From a virus, in the IMG/VR virus record IMGVR_UViG_3300037507_005588, positions 25,823-89,822 of that record: a stretch of 64,000 bases of DNA. One strand, written 5' to 3'. This document shows positions 47,373 through 56,480 of this stretch, in pieces. Position 1 is the stretch's first letter; each line of letters starts with the position of its first letter. The notes below the pieces were generated by a model, which saw only the letters and a list, made by a program, of their open reading frames with translations, was not told the origin of the DNA and did not search any database. The position numbers and the translations under genes are program-made.

Positions 47373-48670
47373 TGAAAAAATTTATCAAAGAAGCGGACCC
47401 AAAGGACAGGTCGGAATTTGAAAAATCGACTAAGGGAATGTCTGGTGACATTAAAAGTAAAATGGAACGTGGTGAAACTCCTCTTTCCAAAAGTCCTGCT
47501 TTTCCTGACATCAAATCTCCTGAGGTTCCTGTTTCATTTGAAGAAAAAATTGCATCTAAAAGATTCAATGACGTAGTTGAAAAAGTAAAAAGATATACAG
47601 GTCAAGAAGACGTAAGAAGTCAGAATGCTTTGATGGGTTTACAGATGGCCATGATGGGTGCTGTAAGAGATGTTATAGGGATTCAGACTAGGAATAAAGA
47701 ATATTTAGAAAATTTAGCAGTAGATTTGGTAAGAAAAGAAATGGGTGTAAGACCTGACCAAGTCAATTATGATGCTAAGTTGGTGATGCCAGGACAAATT
47801 GATATGGCAGGTTTTTCCAAACAAGGTGAAGAACCTGAACAAGAAGACTTGGAACAAAATTTTGGTCAACAAGAAGAAGATATTGAAGATTTCATGACTG
47901 CGTTCGAAAGATTCGATATTGAAAAGGCAAAGAGAAGATTTATCAACGCACTAATTCAAGGTTCATCCAAAAAAGGTCACTACATGTTCGAATTGGTAAG
48001 AGATGAACTAGACCGAATTGATGAAAATCTTCTAAATCTTTATGGAGTTTTAATGTCTGTAAACGATTTGATGTATTGGGTATTACCTGACCAAGCGTTT
48101 GACATGATGATGAATCAAGGTGGTATTGCTGGAAAAGAAGAGGTTGACATTGAAACTGACCCTCCAACAGTAAAAGCTCGTGGAGTATTTTTTCCTGTAT
48201 TAGTCCACGAATTAATTAAAGGAACCATGGAAATTTTGGGAACTCAGGGTTTACCTGATGACCCTAAACAAGCCGAAATGGTAATGGCATCAACCGATAC
48301 TTTGGCAAATGAAATTTGGGATTTGAGACTTGGTCCAGTCCTGTGGGAAAAGTTTATTGAGGCTTATCCTGAACGTTTGTTTGACGAAGATAAACGATGG
48401 ATACAAAACTATCTATTTGCTCGTTTCTCAGCACTTTCTTCTGAAGAATTTTTCAAGTTGGCAAAAGCAATCCTAAAGGGAGATGTAAATGCTACCAAAA
48501 TTCTTGACAGAATGATTGATGAAATTGTACAACATTTGAATCAAGTTCACGACGATGAAGATTATTCAGATGATGATGAGGATACAACCGAACCTTCATC
48601 CGATGATGACGACGACAATTTGGATGACTTGGACGACTTTTTGGGTAGTTTAGGTATCAGTAGAAGCTGA
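47372..48670 (+). CDS. Conserved late protein upstream of terminase
   Basis: 432 residues. It begins MKKFIKEADPKD (IKE at residues 5-7). A helical N-terminal half is followed by a well-ordered centre (GVFFPVLVHELIKGTMEILGTQGLPDD, WDLRLGPVLWEKFIEAYPE) and an Asp/Ser-rich tail. Directly precedes the terminase gene with a 10-base gap. I know no function; position suggests a packaging or head role. Confidence 0.6.
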   Translation: MKKFIKEADPKDRSEFEKSTKGMSGDIKSKMERGETPLSKSPAFPDIKSPEVPVSFEEKIASKRFNDVVEKVKRYTGQEDVRSQNALMGLQMAMMGAVRDVIGIQTRNKEYLENLAVDLVRKEMGVRPDQVNYDAKLVMPGQIDMAGFSKQGEEPEQEDLEQNFGQQEEDIEDFMTAFERFDIEKAKRRFINALIQGSSKKGHYMFELVRDELDRIDENLLNLYGVLMSVNDLMYWVLPDQAFDMMMNQGGIAGKEEVDIETDPPTVKARGVFFPVLVHELIKGTMEILGTQGLPDDPKQAEMVMASTDTLANEIWDLRLGPVLWEKFIEAYPERLFDEDKRWIQNYLFARFSALSSEEFFKLAKAILKGDVNATKILDRMIDEIVQHLNQVHDDEDYSDDDEDTTEPSSDDDDDNLDDLDDFLGSLGISRS

Positions 48671-48680
48671 ACTTAACTAT

Positions 48681-50450
48681 ATGGGTCTTTCCCGTGAACA
48701 ATTATTATTAGAATACACGAAGTGCATGCAGAATACTCCGTATGCGCTTCGAACTTATTTGCAGACATACGACAATACCCAATCGAGGTATGTTCCGTTA
48801 GAACTATTCCCTGACCAAGTTAGGTTAGTAGAAGATTACGATAGTTTTAATGAAAATATTGCCCTGAAATACCGACAAGCGGGTGTATCAACGGTTACCG
48901 CAGCATGGGCAAGTAAGAAACTTGTATTCGCTAGAAAAAACAAACCAGAAAAGGTTTTGATTATTGCCAATAAATTGGATACCTCTGTAGAATTTGCCAA
49001 CAAAATCAGGGAATTTACAGACCAATGGCCTTCGTGGGTTGGAGTGACTTTTTCCAACGACAAAAATGCTGCAAAACACTACAAACTCACAAACGGATGT
49101 GAGGTTAAGGCAGTTGCAACATCTAAAGACGCATTACGTGGATATACCCCCACGATTCTTATATTTGATGAAGCGGCGTTTATTGACGCGGACAGTGATT
49201 TCTGGGCGGCTTGTATGGCGTCACTATCCACAGGTGGTAAAGTGATTGTTATATCCACACCAAACGGATATGACCCCATCTATTACGAAATCTATGAACA
49301 GGCAAATCGTGGAATGAACGATTTTAAGATTACTGAGATGTATTGGTATCGAGACCCAAGATATACTAAAGATTTATACTTGGTAAAAACTGATGATATT
49401 GTTCATTATTTTCTAAACAGAGAGGAATATAAAAATGAAAAAATTTTAGATTACTCTGACGTAAACCCATTTGAAAGAAATTTTGCTGAGTTGGTAGATT
49501 TGTTCAAACAAGGTTGGAAACCATCCTCATCTTGGTTTGAGGCGATGGTGAAAAAACTCAAGTACGACAAAAGAAAAGTTGCTCAAGAATTGGAATGTAA
49601 TTTCCTCGGTTCAGGTGACAACGTTTTTGACTCAAATATGTTGAAGAGTATTACAGACAATATGGTTCAAGAACCCCCCACCAAAATGATGAGTGGTGGT
49701 TTGTGGATTTGGAAGGAACCAGAACTTGGTCACAAATATATTATGGGTGTTGACGTTTCTCGTGGAGATTCTGAGGACTTTTCCACATTTCAAATTTATG
49801 ATTTTGACGACAGGGAACAAGTTGCCGAATATCTAGGTAAAGTTCCACCTGATGTTTTAGCTGAAATTGCTTATAAATGGGGGAATATGTATAAAGCCTT
49901 TATTGTTGTGGATATCACTGGTGGGATGGGGGTATCGACTTCGAGGAAATTACAAGAACTTGGTTATAAAGATTTGTATGTCGATGGAGTAGAGTTTGGT
50001 AATAAATGGAAATATGACCCAAAAATGGATTTGAAGATTCCGGGTATTAACTTTAACTCAAAACGTGTTCAAATAATTGCATCTTTTGAAGAAGGGTTAA
50101 GACATGGATTAAAAATTAGGTCTTCACGATTATTGAACGAGATGAATACGTTTGTTTACATCAATGGTAGGCCAGACCACATGAAGGGGCAACATGATGA
50201 TTTGATTATGTCCTTGGCAATGGCTGTGTATGTTTCTGACTCATCGTTTTCCCAATTGACAAAGGTATCTGAGCAGGCTAAAACTATGTTGGAATCATGG
50301 ACGGTTCAATCATATGAAAAACCACAAGAAACGTACTTCAACCCATCTATTTCGAATAATAACTTCAAAAGGAATGTTGCATATCAAAATGAACCTAGCA
50401 AAAGCGATTATGAAAAGTATTTATGGTTATTCGGCGGTGGCAAGCGTTGA
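48681..50450 (+). CDS. Terminase large subunit (gp17-like)
   Basis: 589 residues, close to T4 gp17. ATPase: Walker A-like YRQAGVST (64-71), Walker B ILIFDEAAF near residue 155 and the ISTPNG coupling motif. Nuclease: GVDVSRGDSED with the first acidic ligands and QHDDLIMSLAMA near the C-terminus. The enzyme translocates DNA into the prohead and cuts concatemers. It is followed directly by the portal gene, whereas in T4 the sheath and tube genes lie between. Confidence 0.95.
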   Translation: MGLSREQLLLEYTKCMQNTPYALRTYLQTYDNTQSRYVPLELFPDQVRLVEDYDSFNENIALKYRQAGVSTVTAAWASKKLVFARKNKPEKVLIIANKLDTSVEFANKIREFTDQWPSWVGVTFSNDKNAAKHYKLTNGCEVKAVATSKDALRGYTPTILIFDEAAFIDADSDFWAACMASLSTGGKVIVISTPNGYDPIYYEIYEQANRGMNDFKITEMYWYRDPRYTKDLYLVKTDDIVHYFLNREEYKNEKILDYSDVNPFERNFAELVDLFKQGWKPSSSWFEAMVKKLKYDKRKVAQELECNFLGSGDNVFDSNMLKSITDNMVQEPPTKMMSGGLWIWKEPELGHKYIMGVDVSRGDSEDFSTFQIYDFDDREQVAEYLGKVPPDVLAEIAYKWGNMYKAFIVVDITGGMGVSTSRKLQELGYKDLYVDGVEFGNKWKYDPKMDLKIPGINFNSKRVQIIASFEEGLRHGLKIRSSRLLNEMNTFVYINGRPDHMKGQHDDLIMSLAMAVYVSDSSFSQLTKVSEQAKTMLESWTVQSYEKPQETYFNPSISNNNFKRNVAYQNEPSKSDYEKYLWLFGGGKR

Positions 50451-50478
50451 TAAAATATTGGCATGATGTAATTTTTGT

Positions 50479-52287
50479 ATGATGGCAGAAAATGAAAAAA
50501 ATTTAACAGTTTGGCAGAGGTTATCCCAAACTTTCGGACCCAATTCTTTATTGGGTCAAGATATTCCTACGTATCAATACGACAAAAAAGTTTTATTGAG
50601 AACTACGGACAAAGACGAATACGAAAAACAAAAATTACAAGCTCGTCAAACTTACTATTTGTCTCAACAATGGGCAAAAATTGAGAATAATTTATACTCT
50701 CAAGCAATTTATTATGAACCAACAAGATTGGCTTCATATTACGACTACGAATCAATGGAATACACTCCCGAGATTTCTGCCGCTTTGGATACCTATGCTG
50801 AAGAATCTACCACAGTGGATGAGAATGGACACATGTTACAAATCTATTCTGACTCACCACGTATCAAATCTATTTTGGGTGATTTATTTAACAATGCTTT
50901 GGATATCAACACCAACCTTCCCATGTGGACAAGAAACACTTCGAAATATGGTGATAACTTTGTTTTCTTAAAATTAGACCCAGTCAAGGGTGTTGTTGGT
51001 TGTTTACAACTACCAAACATCGAAATTGAAAGAATTGAAGTAGGTATGAGAGGACGAGCAACTTCAGGGTTGGGTGGTGCTCCTACAACAACAGATGCTA
51101 GAAGTTTAACTTTTACGTGGAAAAACAAAAACTTAGAATTTAATAGTTGGGAGATTGCTCACTTTAGATTGTTGGGTGACGATAGAAAATTACCTTATGG
51201 TACTTCCATGTTGGAAAAAGCTAGAAGAATTTGGAAACAACTGGTTCTTTCGGAAGACGCTATGTTGGTTTATCGTGTATCGAGAGCACCCGAGAGAAGA
51301 GTTTTCAAAGTTTACGTGGGTAATATGGAAGACCAAGACGTTCAACCATACCTACAAAGGTTTGCACAACAATTCAAAAAAGACTCTGTCGTAGACCCTC
51401 AAACAGGAAACGTAGATATGAGATTCAACCAAATGGCGGTTGACCAAGATTTCTTTATTCCAGTTAGAGACCCAGCAGCTCCAAATCCGATTGAAACCTT
51501 GGATGGCGCGAAAAACTTATCAGAAATCGCCGACATTGAGTACATTCAAAAGAAATTATTGACAGCACTGAGGATTCCAAAGGCGTTTTTGGGATTTGAA
51601 GAAGTTGTGGGAGATGGTAGAAACTTATCTCTACAAGACATCCGTTTTGCCCGTACAATCAATAGGATTCAAAAATCTATGATTGCCGAGTTAAATAAGA
51701 TTGCAATTGTTCATTTGTTTTTATTGGGATTTGAAGACGAACTTGGTTCGTTCCAACTTAGTTTGACAAATCCATCGAAACAAGCTGATTTACTTACCAT
51801 AGATGTTTGGAAAGAAAAAATGTTATTGTATAAAGACGCCGTGACAGCGGTAGATGGTATTGCACCTGTTTCACAGACATGGGCTAAAAAACATATAATT
51901 GGTTTCTCAGATGAAGAAATCAAATTGGATTTACAACAACAAAGAATCGAAAAGGCGGTTGCAACTGAAATTCAAAATACTCCTAACGTGATTACCAAGA
52001 CTGGTTTATTTGATAATATTGATAAACTTTATGGAGGTTCTACAACCGGGGCAACGACGAGTAGTGATACGGGTATTGATGCTGGTTTGGGAGAATTACC
52101 CTCAGAAACTCCAATCGAGTCACCCACGGAAGGAGCTCCCGCAGAAATTACACCTGAATCTACAAATAAACAAGACAAGGTCATTTACGATTCAGAAAAC
52201 TTGGGGACAATTATGGAAATTGATTTGGATAAAGGAAGACGTTCTTTGGGTGAAATAGAAGAGCGTCTGTCTAAACTAATTAACTAA
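50479..52287 (+). CDS. Portal protein (gp20-like)
   Basis: 602 residues. Blocks YYEPTRLASYYDYESMEYTP, ALDTYAEESTTV, RRIWKQLVLSEDAMLVYRVSRAPERRVF and ETLDGAKNLSEIADIEYIQKKL are the core of T4-type portal proteins, which form the dodecameric DNA channel. The C-terminal 100 residues are Pro/Thr-rich and variable. The start may be either of two adjacent ATGs (50479 or 50482). Confidence 0.93.
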   Translation: MMAENEKNLTVWQRLSQTFGPNSLLGQDIPTYQYDKKVLLRTTDKDEYEKQKLQARQTYYLSQQWAKIENNLYSQAIYYEPTRLASYYDYESMEYTPEISAALDTYAEESTTVDENGHMLQIYSDSPRIKSILGDLFNNALDINTNLPMWTRNTSKYGDNFVFLKLDPVKGVVGCLQLPNIEIERIEVGMRGRATSGLGGAPTTTDARSLTFTWKNKNLEFNSWEIAHFRLLGDDRKLPYGTSMLEKARRIWKQLVLSEDAMLVYRVSRAPERRVFKVYVGNMEDQDVQPYLQRFAQQFKKDSVVDPQTGNVDMRFNQMAVDQDFFIPVRDPAAPNPIETLDGAKNLSEIADIEYIQKKLLTALRIPKAFLGFEEVVGDGRNLSLQDIRFARTINRIQKSMIAELNKIAIVHLFLLGFEDELGSFQLSLTNPSKQADLLTIDVWKEKMLLYKDAVTAVDGIAPVSQTWAKKHIIGFSDEEIKLDLQQQRIEKAVATEIQNTPNVITKTGLFDNIDKLYGGSTTGATTSSDTGIDAGLGELPSETPIESPTEGAPAEITPESTNKQDKVIYDSENLGTIMEIDLDKGRRSLGEIEERLSKLIN

Positions 52288-52289
52288 TA

Positions 52290-52297
52290 TATTTATA
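52290..52297 (+). promoter_or_regulatory. Putative late promoter TATTTATA
   Basis: Located 14 bases upstream of the ATG at 52312. Confidence 0.5.
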
Positions 52298-52311
52298 GTA
52301 AAATATATCAA

Positions 52312-53013
52312 ATGAACTTCGGAGAAATTTTATCTAAAATTGAGTCAAAAATGGTATCGTCATACGTGAATGGTACTTTGAAAGAAGATACGCTAAACTT
52401 CAAAAAATTTGTTTTGGAGAATAAAACAATTAGTTCTTTGACTCACCTATATACTGAACTTGATAAGAGTCAAGGTTTGGATAAAGAAACTGCTGAATTA
52501 TTTATTTTTGAGTCTGTTAGACAGATTGAAAAGTTCTTACCGAAGTTAGATTTGACAAAAGTTGCAAAATGGACTCAAAATGTTGTTTGTGAAAACCAAT
52601 ACAAATCAATTGACAATTTGGTATATACTCTTCCAACAACAATTTTAGAATCTGTAGAAAGTAGAAAAAATATTATTTCAACTTTGACTCAAAAACCGCA
52701 AGTAAAAGAATCAATTAATTTACCTATTGAAACAATTTTCAATATTGCGGGAAAACAATTAGAAAATTATATTCAAAATTTAGATGAATCTTCAAAAAAA
52801 GATTTGTCAAAAGTTTTAATGACTGAAGATACACAACTAACAGTAGAATTCGAAGACTTAAAAACTAAAACGGTAGATGCTTTGAGAAAGATTTCATCTG
52901 ATGATGAACTAACTCAAAATAAATTGAACGAAACTATCGAACAAGTTTCACAAGACAACTATTCAAAGATTAATTACGTAAGATTATACAATTTATTCAA
53001 TAATCTTAACTAA
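52312..53013 (+). CDS. Late head-region protein
   Basis: 233 residues, almost wholly helical (MNFGEILSKIESKMVSSYVNG ... LYNLFNNLN), rich in Lys, Thr and Ser. It occupies the place between portal and protease where T4 carries the small core genes 67 and 68, so a prohead-core role is plausible. The 3' end overlaps the stop of the antisense bS21 gene by four bases. Confidence 0.55.
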   Translation: MNFGEILSKIESKMVSSYVNGTLKEDTLNFKKFVLENKTISSLTHLYTELDKSQGLDKETAELFIFESVRQIEKFLPKLDLTKVAKWTQNVVCENQYKSIDNLVYTLPTTILESVESRKNIISTLTQKPQVKESINLPIETIFNIAGKQLENYIQNLDESSKKDLSKVLMTEDTQLTVEFEDLKTKTVDALRKISSDDELTQNKLNETIEQVSQDNYSKINYVRLYNLFNNLN

Positions 53014-53201
53014 TCTTTTTCACTATCCTTTTTATTCTGAACGTACTTGGCTTTCAAAATTTGGGAACGATGTGAAACGCTCTTTTTTTGGAATTGTTGT
53101 CTTTTACGTAACTTGTCCAATTGCTTGGTTTTAATAACTTTTCCCTTAAGAATTTTGAGGGCTTTTTCGATGTTTGACTTTTCGACTATTACGTGAAGCA
53201 T
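53010..53201 (-). CDS. rpsU: Ribosomal protein bS21 homologue
   Basis: 63 residues. MLHVIVEKSNIEKALKILKG, KVIKTKQLDKLRKRQQF and KSVSHRSQILKAKYVQ follow the bS21 pattern from start to end, including a Tyr at residue 53. bS21 binds the small subunit near the anti-Shine-Dalgarno end of 16S rRNA. In Bacteroidota, bS21 helps hide that sequence, so a phage version could alter start-site choice. It is the only minus-strand gene in the head block. The late octamer TATTTATA lies upstream at 53217-53224. Confidence 0.88.
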   Translation of the reverse strand: MLHVIVEKSNIEKALKILKGKVIKTKQLDKLRKRQQFQKKSVSHRSQILKAKYVQNKKDSEKD

Positions 53202-53216
53202 AGATTTGTTTATTGG

Positions 53217-53224
53217 TATAAATA
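53217..53224 (-). promoter_or_regulatory. Putative late promoter TATTTATA (minus strand) of bS21
   Basis: Ends 15 bases before the ATG at 53201 on the minus strand. Confidence 0.5.
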
Positions 53225-53308
53225 ACTTGTAAAAAAGAAAAAATTTGACGGAGTAACTTTTATACCTATTATTTTACTACAAATAAATTAGTAGTACTCA
53301 AATAACAC

Positions 53309-53749
53309 ATGAAAAAAGGAAAAACCTCTCGTATTGCAGGGTTTCCCGAAGCTAAAATTACTTACGGAACAGTAGACTCAAAAAATCTAAAATCAGTTTA
53401 TCTAAATTTACAAAGTTGGGTCAATCCCAAAGATGAATATGAAAATTGGGACAGAATTGTTTCATATTTTTCTAAGACAATAAAAAATTCTGTCTACGAA
53501 GTTTTGGATAAAGAAATCTTTAAGGAAAACTATATAGTAGATTTAGATTTGAGAAGTAGTGGTATTGTCACAGGAAAAAAGAGTTTCATGAATTTAGAAA
53601 TTACTTTTTTTACCAACCAAGAATTCGATTTCAAAGATGTAATCCTCAAAGAATCCCTAAGAAGAGTTACTCGAAATATATACATTGAGAATTTCAAGAA
53701 AAACAAATATTTTGATTTTACAATCTCAAAAAAAGTAAAAGAAGCTTAA
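53309..53749 (+). CDS. Head-region protein
   Basis: 146 residues, basic and beta-rich (MKKGKTSRIAGFPEAKITYG ... FKDVILKESLRRVTRNIYIENF). It lies directly before the prohead protease and, with the gene at 52312, fills the 67/68 position of T4. No family is recognised. About 20 AT-rich bases separate its start from the divergent bS21 promoter region. Confidence 0.55.
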   Translation: MKKGKTSRIAGFPEAKITYGTVDSKNLKSVYLNLQSWVNPKDEYENWDRIVSYFSKTIKNSVYEVLDKEIFKENYIVDLDLRSSGIVTGKKSFMNLEITFFTNQEFDFKDVILKESLRRVTRNIYIENFKKNKYFDFTISKKVKEA

Positions 53750-53754
53750 AGGTA

Positions 53755-53762
53755 TATTTATT
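53755..53762 (+). promoter_or_regulatory. Putative late promoter TATTTATT
   Basis: Located 14 bases upstream of the ATG at 53777. Confidence 0.45.
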
Positions 53763-53776
53763 ACTAAAATATCTTT

Positions 53777-54499
53777 ATGAAAATTTTGGGACCTAACGAT
53801 ACTGGCAAAGGAATTCTAATTGAATATGATGCAGGTTTAGTATCACCTAACCATGAGTTTAACAAAAAAATGATTCAAGAATCTAACAAAACTATGTTGG
53901 ATTATTCTAAACCTTTTGAGTTTTATGCCGTATTACAAAAGTATAATACGCCAAACAGAAATGGTCGTGTTTATCCCGAGAGAATCCTAAAAAGAGAAGC
54001 CGAAAACTATAAAAAGGCAATCGCGAAAGGTGTAGCACTTTCTGAACTCAATCACCCTGAATCTTCACTGATTGATTTGGATAGAGTTTCACACAGTATC
54101 GAAGATGTTTGGTGGGACGGTCATATTTTGATGGGTAAATTAAAATTGTTAACCTCACCTGGGTTTCATGAAAGAGGTATTGTATCTACCAAAGGTGACC
54201 AAGCGGCAAACCTTTTGAGACAGGGTGTAACTTTGGGTATATCATCAAGAGGTGTTGGGTCCCTTAAAAAAGTTGGGGAACAAAATGAAGTTCAAGATGA
54301 TTTTGAATTGATTTGTTTCGATTTGGTTTCTTCACCATCTACTCCTGGCGCATATCTTTTCACAAATCCTGAGGATAGAAATAACTTCGAAGAAAATTTG
54401 GAAGAGGAAAAAAGAGAACGTTCTACCGAAATTCATTCAACTGGTTTGAATCGCTCAGTTGACTTATTGAAAAAATTAAATCATTATTTGAATAAATAA
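53777..54499 (+). CDS. Prohead core protease (gp21-like, S77)
   Basis: 240 residues, near T4 gp21 in size. Catalytic His93 in LSELNHPESS and the nucleophile Ser156/157 in LGISSRGVG are spaced as in the herpes-type assemblin fold, with the NRNGRVYPERIL opening of the family. It matures the prohead by cutting after [IL]xE in capsid and internal proteins. Candidate sites are visible in the capsid protein (LINE60) and at several N-termini in this window. Confidence 0.9.
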   Translation: MKILGPNDTGKGILIEYDAGLVSPNHEFNKKMIQESNKTMLDYSKPFEFYAVLQKYNTPNRNGRVYPERILKREAENYKKAIAKGVALSELNHPESSLIDLDRVSHSIEDVWWDGHILMGKLKLLTSPGFHERGIVSTKGDQAANLLRQGVTLGISSRGVGSLKKVGEQNEVQDDFELICFDLVSSPSTPGAYLFTNPEDRNNFEENLEEEKRERSTEIHSTGLNRSVDLLKKLNHYLNK

Positions 54500-54508
54500 A
54501 AAATACTT

Positions 54509-54721
54509 ATGGACGAAAAATATTTTGTAGCAAAAATCACTTATGATTTACCTGACGATAATACAGGTAAAATCAAAAAAATCAGAGAGGAAAAACTCGT
54601 AAGAGGATATAACGTAACTGATGTAGAAGCTAAAGTCACAAAAAGATATTCGGGTTTTCAACATGATTGGAGAATAACCGCAGTATCTGAAAGTAAAATA
54701 GACGAAGTGATTGAAGAATAA
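54509..54721 (+). CDS. DUF4494-like small protein
   Basis: 70 residues: MDEKYFVAKITYDLPDDNTGK, then EEKLVRGYNVTDVEAKV and WRITAVSESK, the pattern of DUF4494-type proteins common in Bacteroidota and their phages. Follows the protease gene by nine bases. Role unknown. Confidence 0.6.
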   Translation: MDEKYFVAKITYDLPDDNTGKIKKIREEKLVRGYNVTDVEAKVTKRYSGFQHDWRITAVSESKIDEVIEE

Positions 54722-54724
54722 GAA

Positions 54725-54749
54725 AACCCCTCCGAAAGAGGGGTTTTTT
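54725..54749 (+). terminator. Intrinsic terminator within the head block
   Basis: AACCCCTC, CGAAA loop, GAGGGGTT and T6 after the DUF4494 gene. It separates the protease unit from the core and capsid genes, which have their own late promoter. Confidence 0.8.
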
Positions 54750-54801
54750 AATTATATGAAGTTTATAATAACAGAAAAAAGAATTTTTTAAGTTTTGGCT
54801 A

Positions 54802-54809
54802 TATTTATA
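54802..54809 (+). promoter_or_regulatory. Putative late promoter TATTTATA of the core/capsid unit
   Basis: Located 23 bases upstream of the ATG at 54833. Confidence 0.55.
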
Positions 54810-54832
54810 GTGTAAATTATTCACAATATAAT

Positions 54833-56449
54833 ATGGCAGAAAATAAGTCATTAGTTGAGGAAGCACTACTCCAAATGAAAAATTTGGAACAAGTAGTAGC
54901 GGAAAATGCAAAAGGAATACTTGCTTCTACAATGAAGGAAGAAATCTCTGAACTAGTAAAAGAGTCTTTGAAAGAGGCTGAAGAGGAATCTAACGAAATG
55001 GAAATGGACGAACAACCTGAAATGGATGTTATGACTATTGATATGGATTCCGAAGAATCTGACGATGAATCCGAAGAAATGATTAATATGGATTCTGAAG
55101 ACGACATGGATGACATGGAGTCTGAGGATGAAATGGATTTTGAACTTTCTATGGATGATGAAGAAGAAGATGAACAACCAATCGACCTTAGAAATGCTTC
55201 TACAGAAGAAATTCTTAAAGTATTCAAGAAAATGGGTGATGAAGATGGAATTATTGTAACTCAGGATGATGAAGACATTCATCTTACCGATAACGATGAG
55301 GATGTTGAGTATATTATCCAAACTGAAGGTGACGATGAATCTGATGAGGAAGTTATCGATGAAGAAATGCACGGAGAAGAAATGGAAGAAAACATTTCTG
55401 ATGAAGAGCTAGATTCGATGATGGACAGTATTTTCCAAGAATCTGAAATGGAAGAAGAAGACTCAATGGAAGAAGATGAAGTTGTTTATGAAATCGAAAT
55501 GGACATGGAAGATGATGAAATGGAAGATTCAGAAATGGACGAAGAGTACATGGAAGAAGAAGACATGATGGAGGCTATTGGTTTCAAACCAGTTATGGGT
55601 CACACAAAAAAATCAACATTAACAAATAAAGCTAAGAAAATGGAAACAAAAGAAGGTGACATGATGACCAAACCTGTAGTAGGTAAAGGTGTTAAAACAG
55701 GAAAACCTGATTTTGAATTCAAAGAAGGTAAGAAGATGGAAACTAAGGAAGAAGTCATCGAACCTAAAGGTTCAGCTAAAGGTGTTAATATGAATTTGAA
55801 ACCTAAGAAGTTTGAATATACAGAAGCAAAAAAGAAGCAGGGTTATGATGCTCGTGAAGACGAGAGAGAAGGAATGAAGCACGGCAAGATTGCTGGTAAA
55901 GATTTGAAAACTACCAAAGCAAGAAGAGACGATGCTCATTTTGAAACTCGTAAAAAAGGAGAACATTCAGAAGCTGCAAGAACATTAGGTAATGGAACAA
56001 GAAATTACCCTATGAGAAAAGGTCTTCCAAAAATGAAAGTTATACCAAACGAATATCTTCAAGAAGAAGTCGAAAGATTAAGAAATAAAAACGATGAGTA
56101 CCGTAAGGCTCTTAACGTGTTCAGAGAAAAACTGAATGAAGTTGCGGTATTTAATTCAAATTTGGCATACGCTACTAGATTGTTCACAGAGCATACAACC
56201 ACAAAACAAGAAAAAATCAATATCTTAAGAAGATTTGATGATGTGGAAAGTCTTAAAGAATCTAAAAATCTGTATGGTACTATTAAAAATGAGTTGAATA
56301 CTCAGGTTCAAAGTGTTGTAACTGAATCTATCAAAGAGATTGACAAATCTCCAGCATCAGGTTCATCACAAAACTTAATTGAATCTAAAACGTATGAAAA
56401 TCCACAGTTCTTAAGAATGAAGGATATCATGTCAAAAATTAACAGATAA
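54833..56449 (+). CDS. Prohead core (scaffold) protein, gp22-like
   Basis: 538 residues, about twice T4 gp22. The N-terminal helix MAENKSLVEEALLQMKNLEQ contains LVE. An exceptionally acidic region (about residues 45-240, dominated by DE, MD and ME runs) is followed by a basic Lys-rich stretch and a helical C-terminus (EEVERLRNKNDEYRKALNVF ... LRMKDIMSKINR) that resembles gp22-type scaffolds. Position between protease and capsid gene is as in T4. It should fill the prohead and be degraded. Confidence 0.82.
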   Translation: MAENKSLVEEALLQMKNLEQVVAENAKGILASTMKEEISELVKESLKEAEEESNEMEMDEQPEMDVMTIDMDSEESDDESEEMINMDSEDDMDDMESEDEMDFELSMDDEEEDEQPIDLRNASTEEILKVFKKMGDEDGIIVTQDDEDIHLTDNDEDVEYIIQTEGDDESDEEVIDEEMHGEEMEENISDEELDSMMDSIFQESEMEEEDSMEEDEVVYEIEMDMEDDEMEDSEMDEEYMEEEDMMEAIGFKPVMGHTKKSTLTNKAKKMETKEGDMMTKPVVGKGVKTGKPDFEFKEGKKMETKEEVIEPKGSAKGVNMNLKPKKFEYTEAKKKQGYDAREDEREGMKHGKIAGKDLKTTKARRDDAHFETRKKGEHSEAARTLGNGTRNYPMRKGLPKMKVIPNEYLQEEVERLRNKNDEYRKALNVFREKLNEVAVFNSNLAYATRLFTEHTTTKQEKINILRRFDDVESLKESKNLYGTIKNELNTQVQSVVTESIKEIDKSPASGSSQNLIESKTYENPQFLRMKDIMSKINR

Positions 56450-56480
56450 AAATAAATAAATTAAAAAAACCAATATTAAA

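Noticed and set aside
54817-55372. Ser-rich or His/Phe-rich antisense proteins opposite the core gene
   Set aside because: They are shadows of the GAA/GAT-rich acidic scaffold gene, which has promoter, position and family support.
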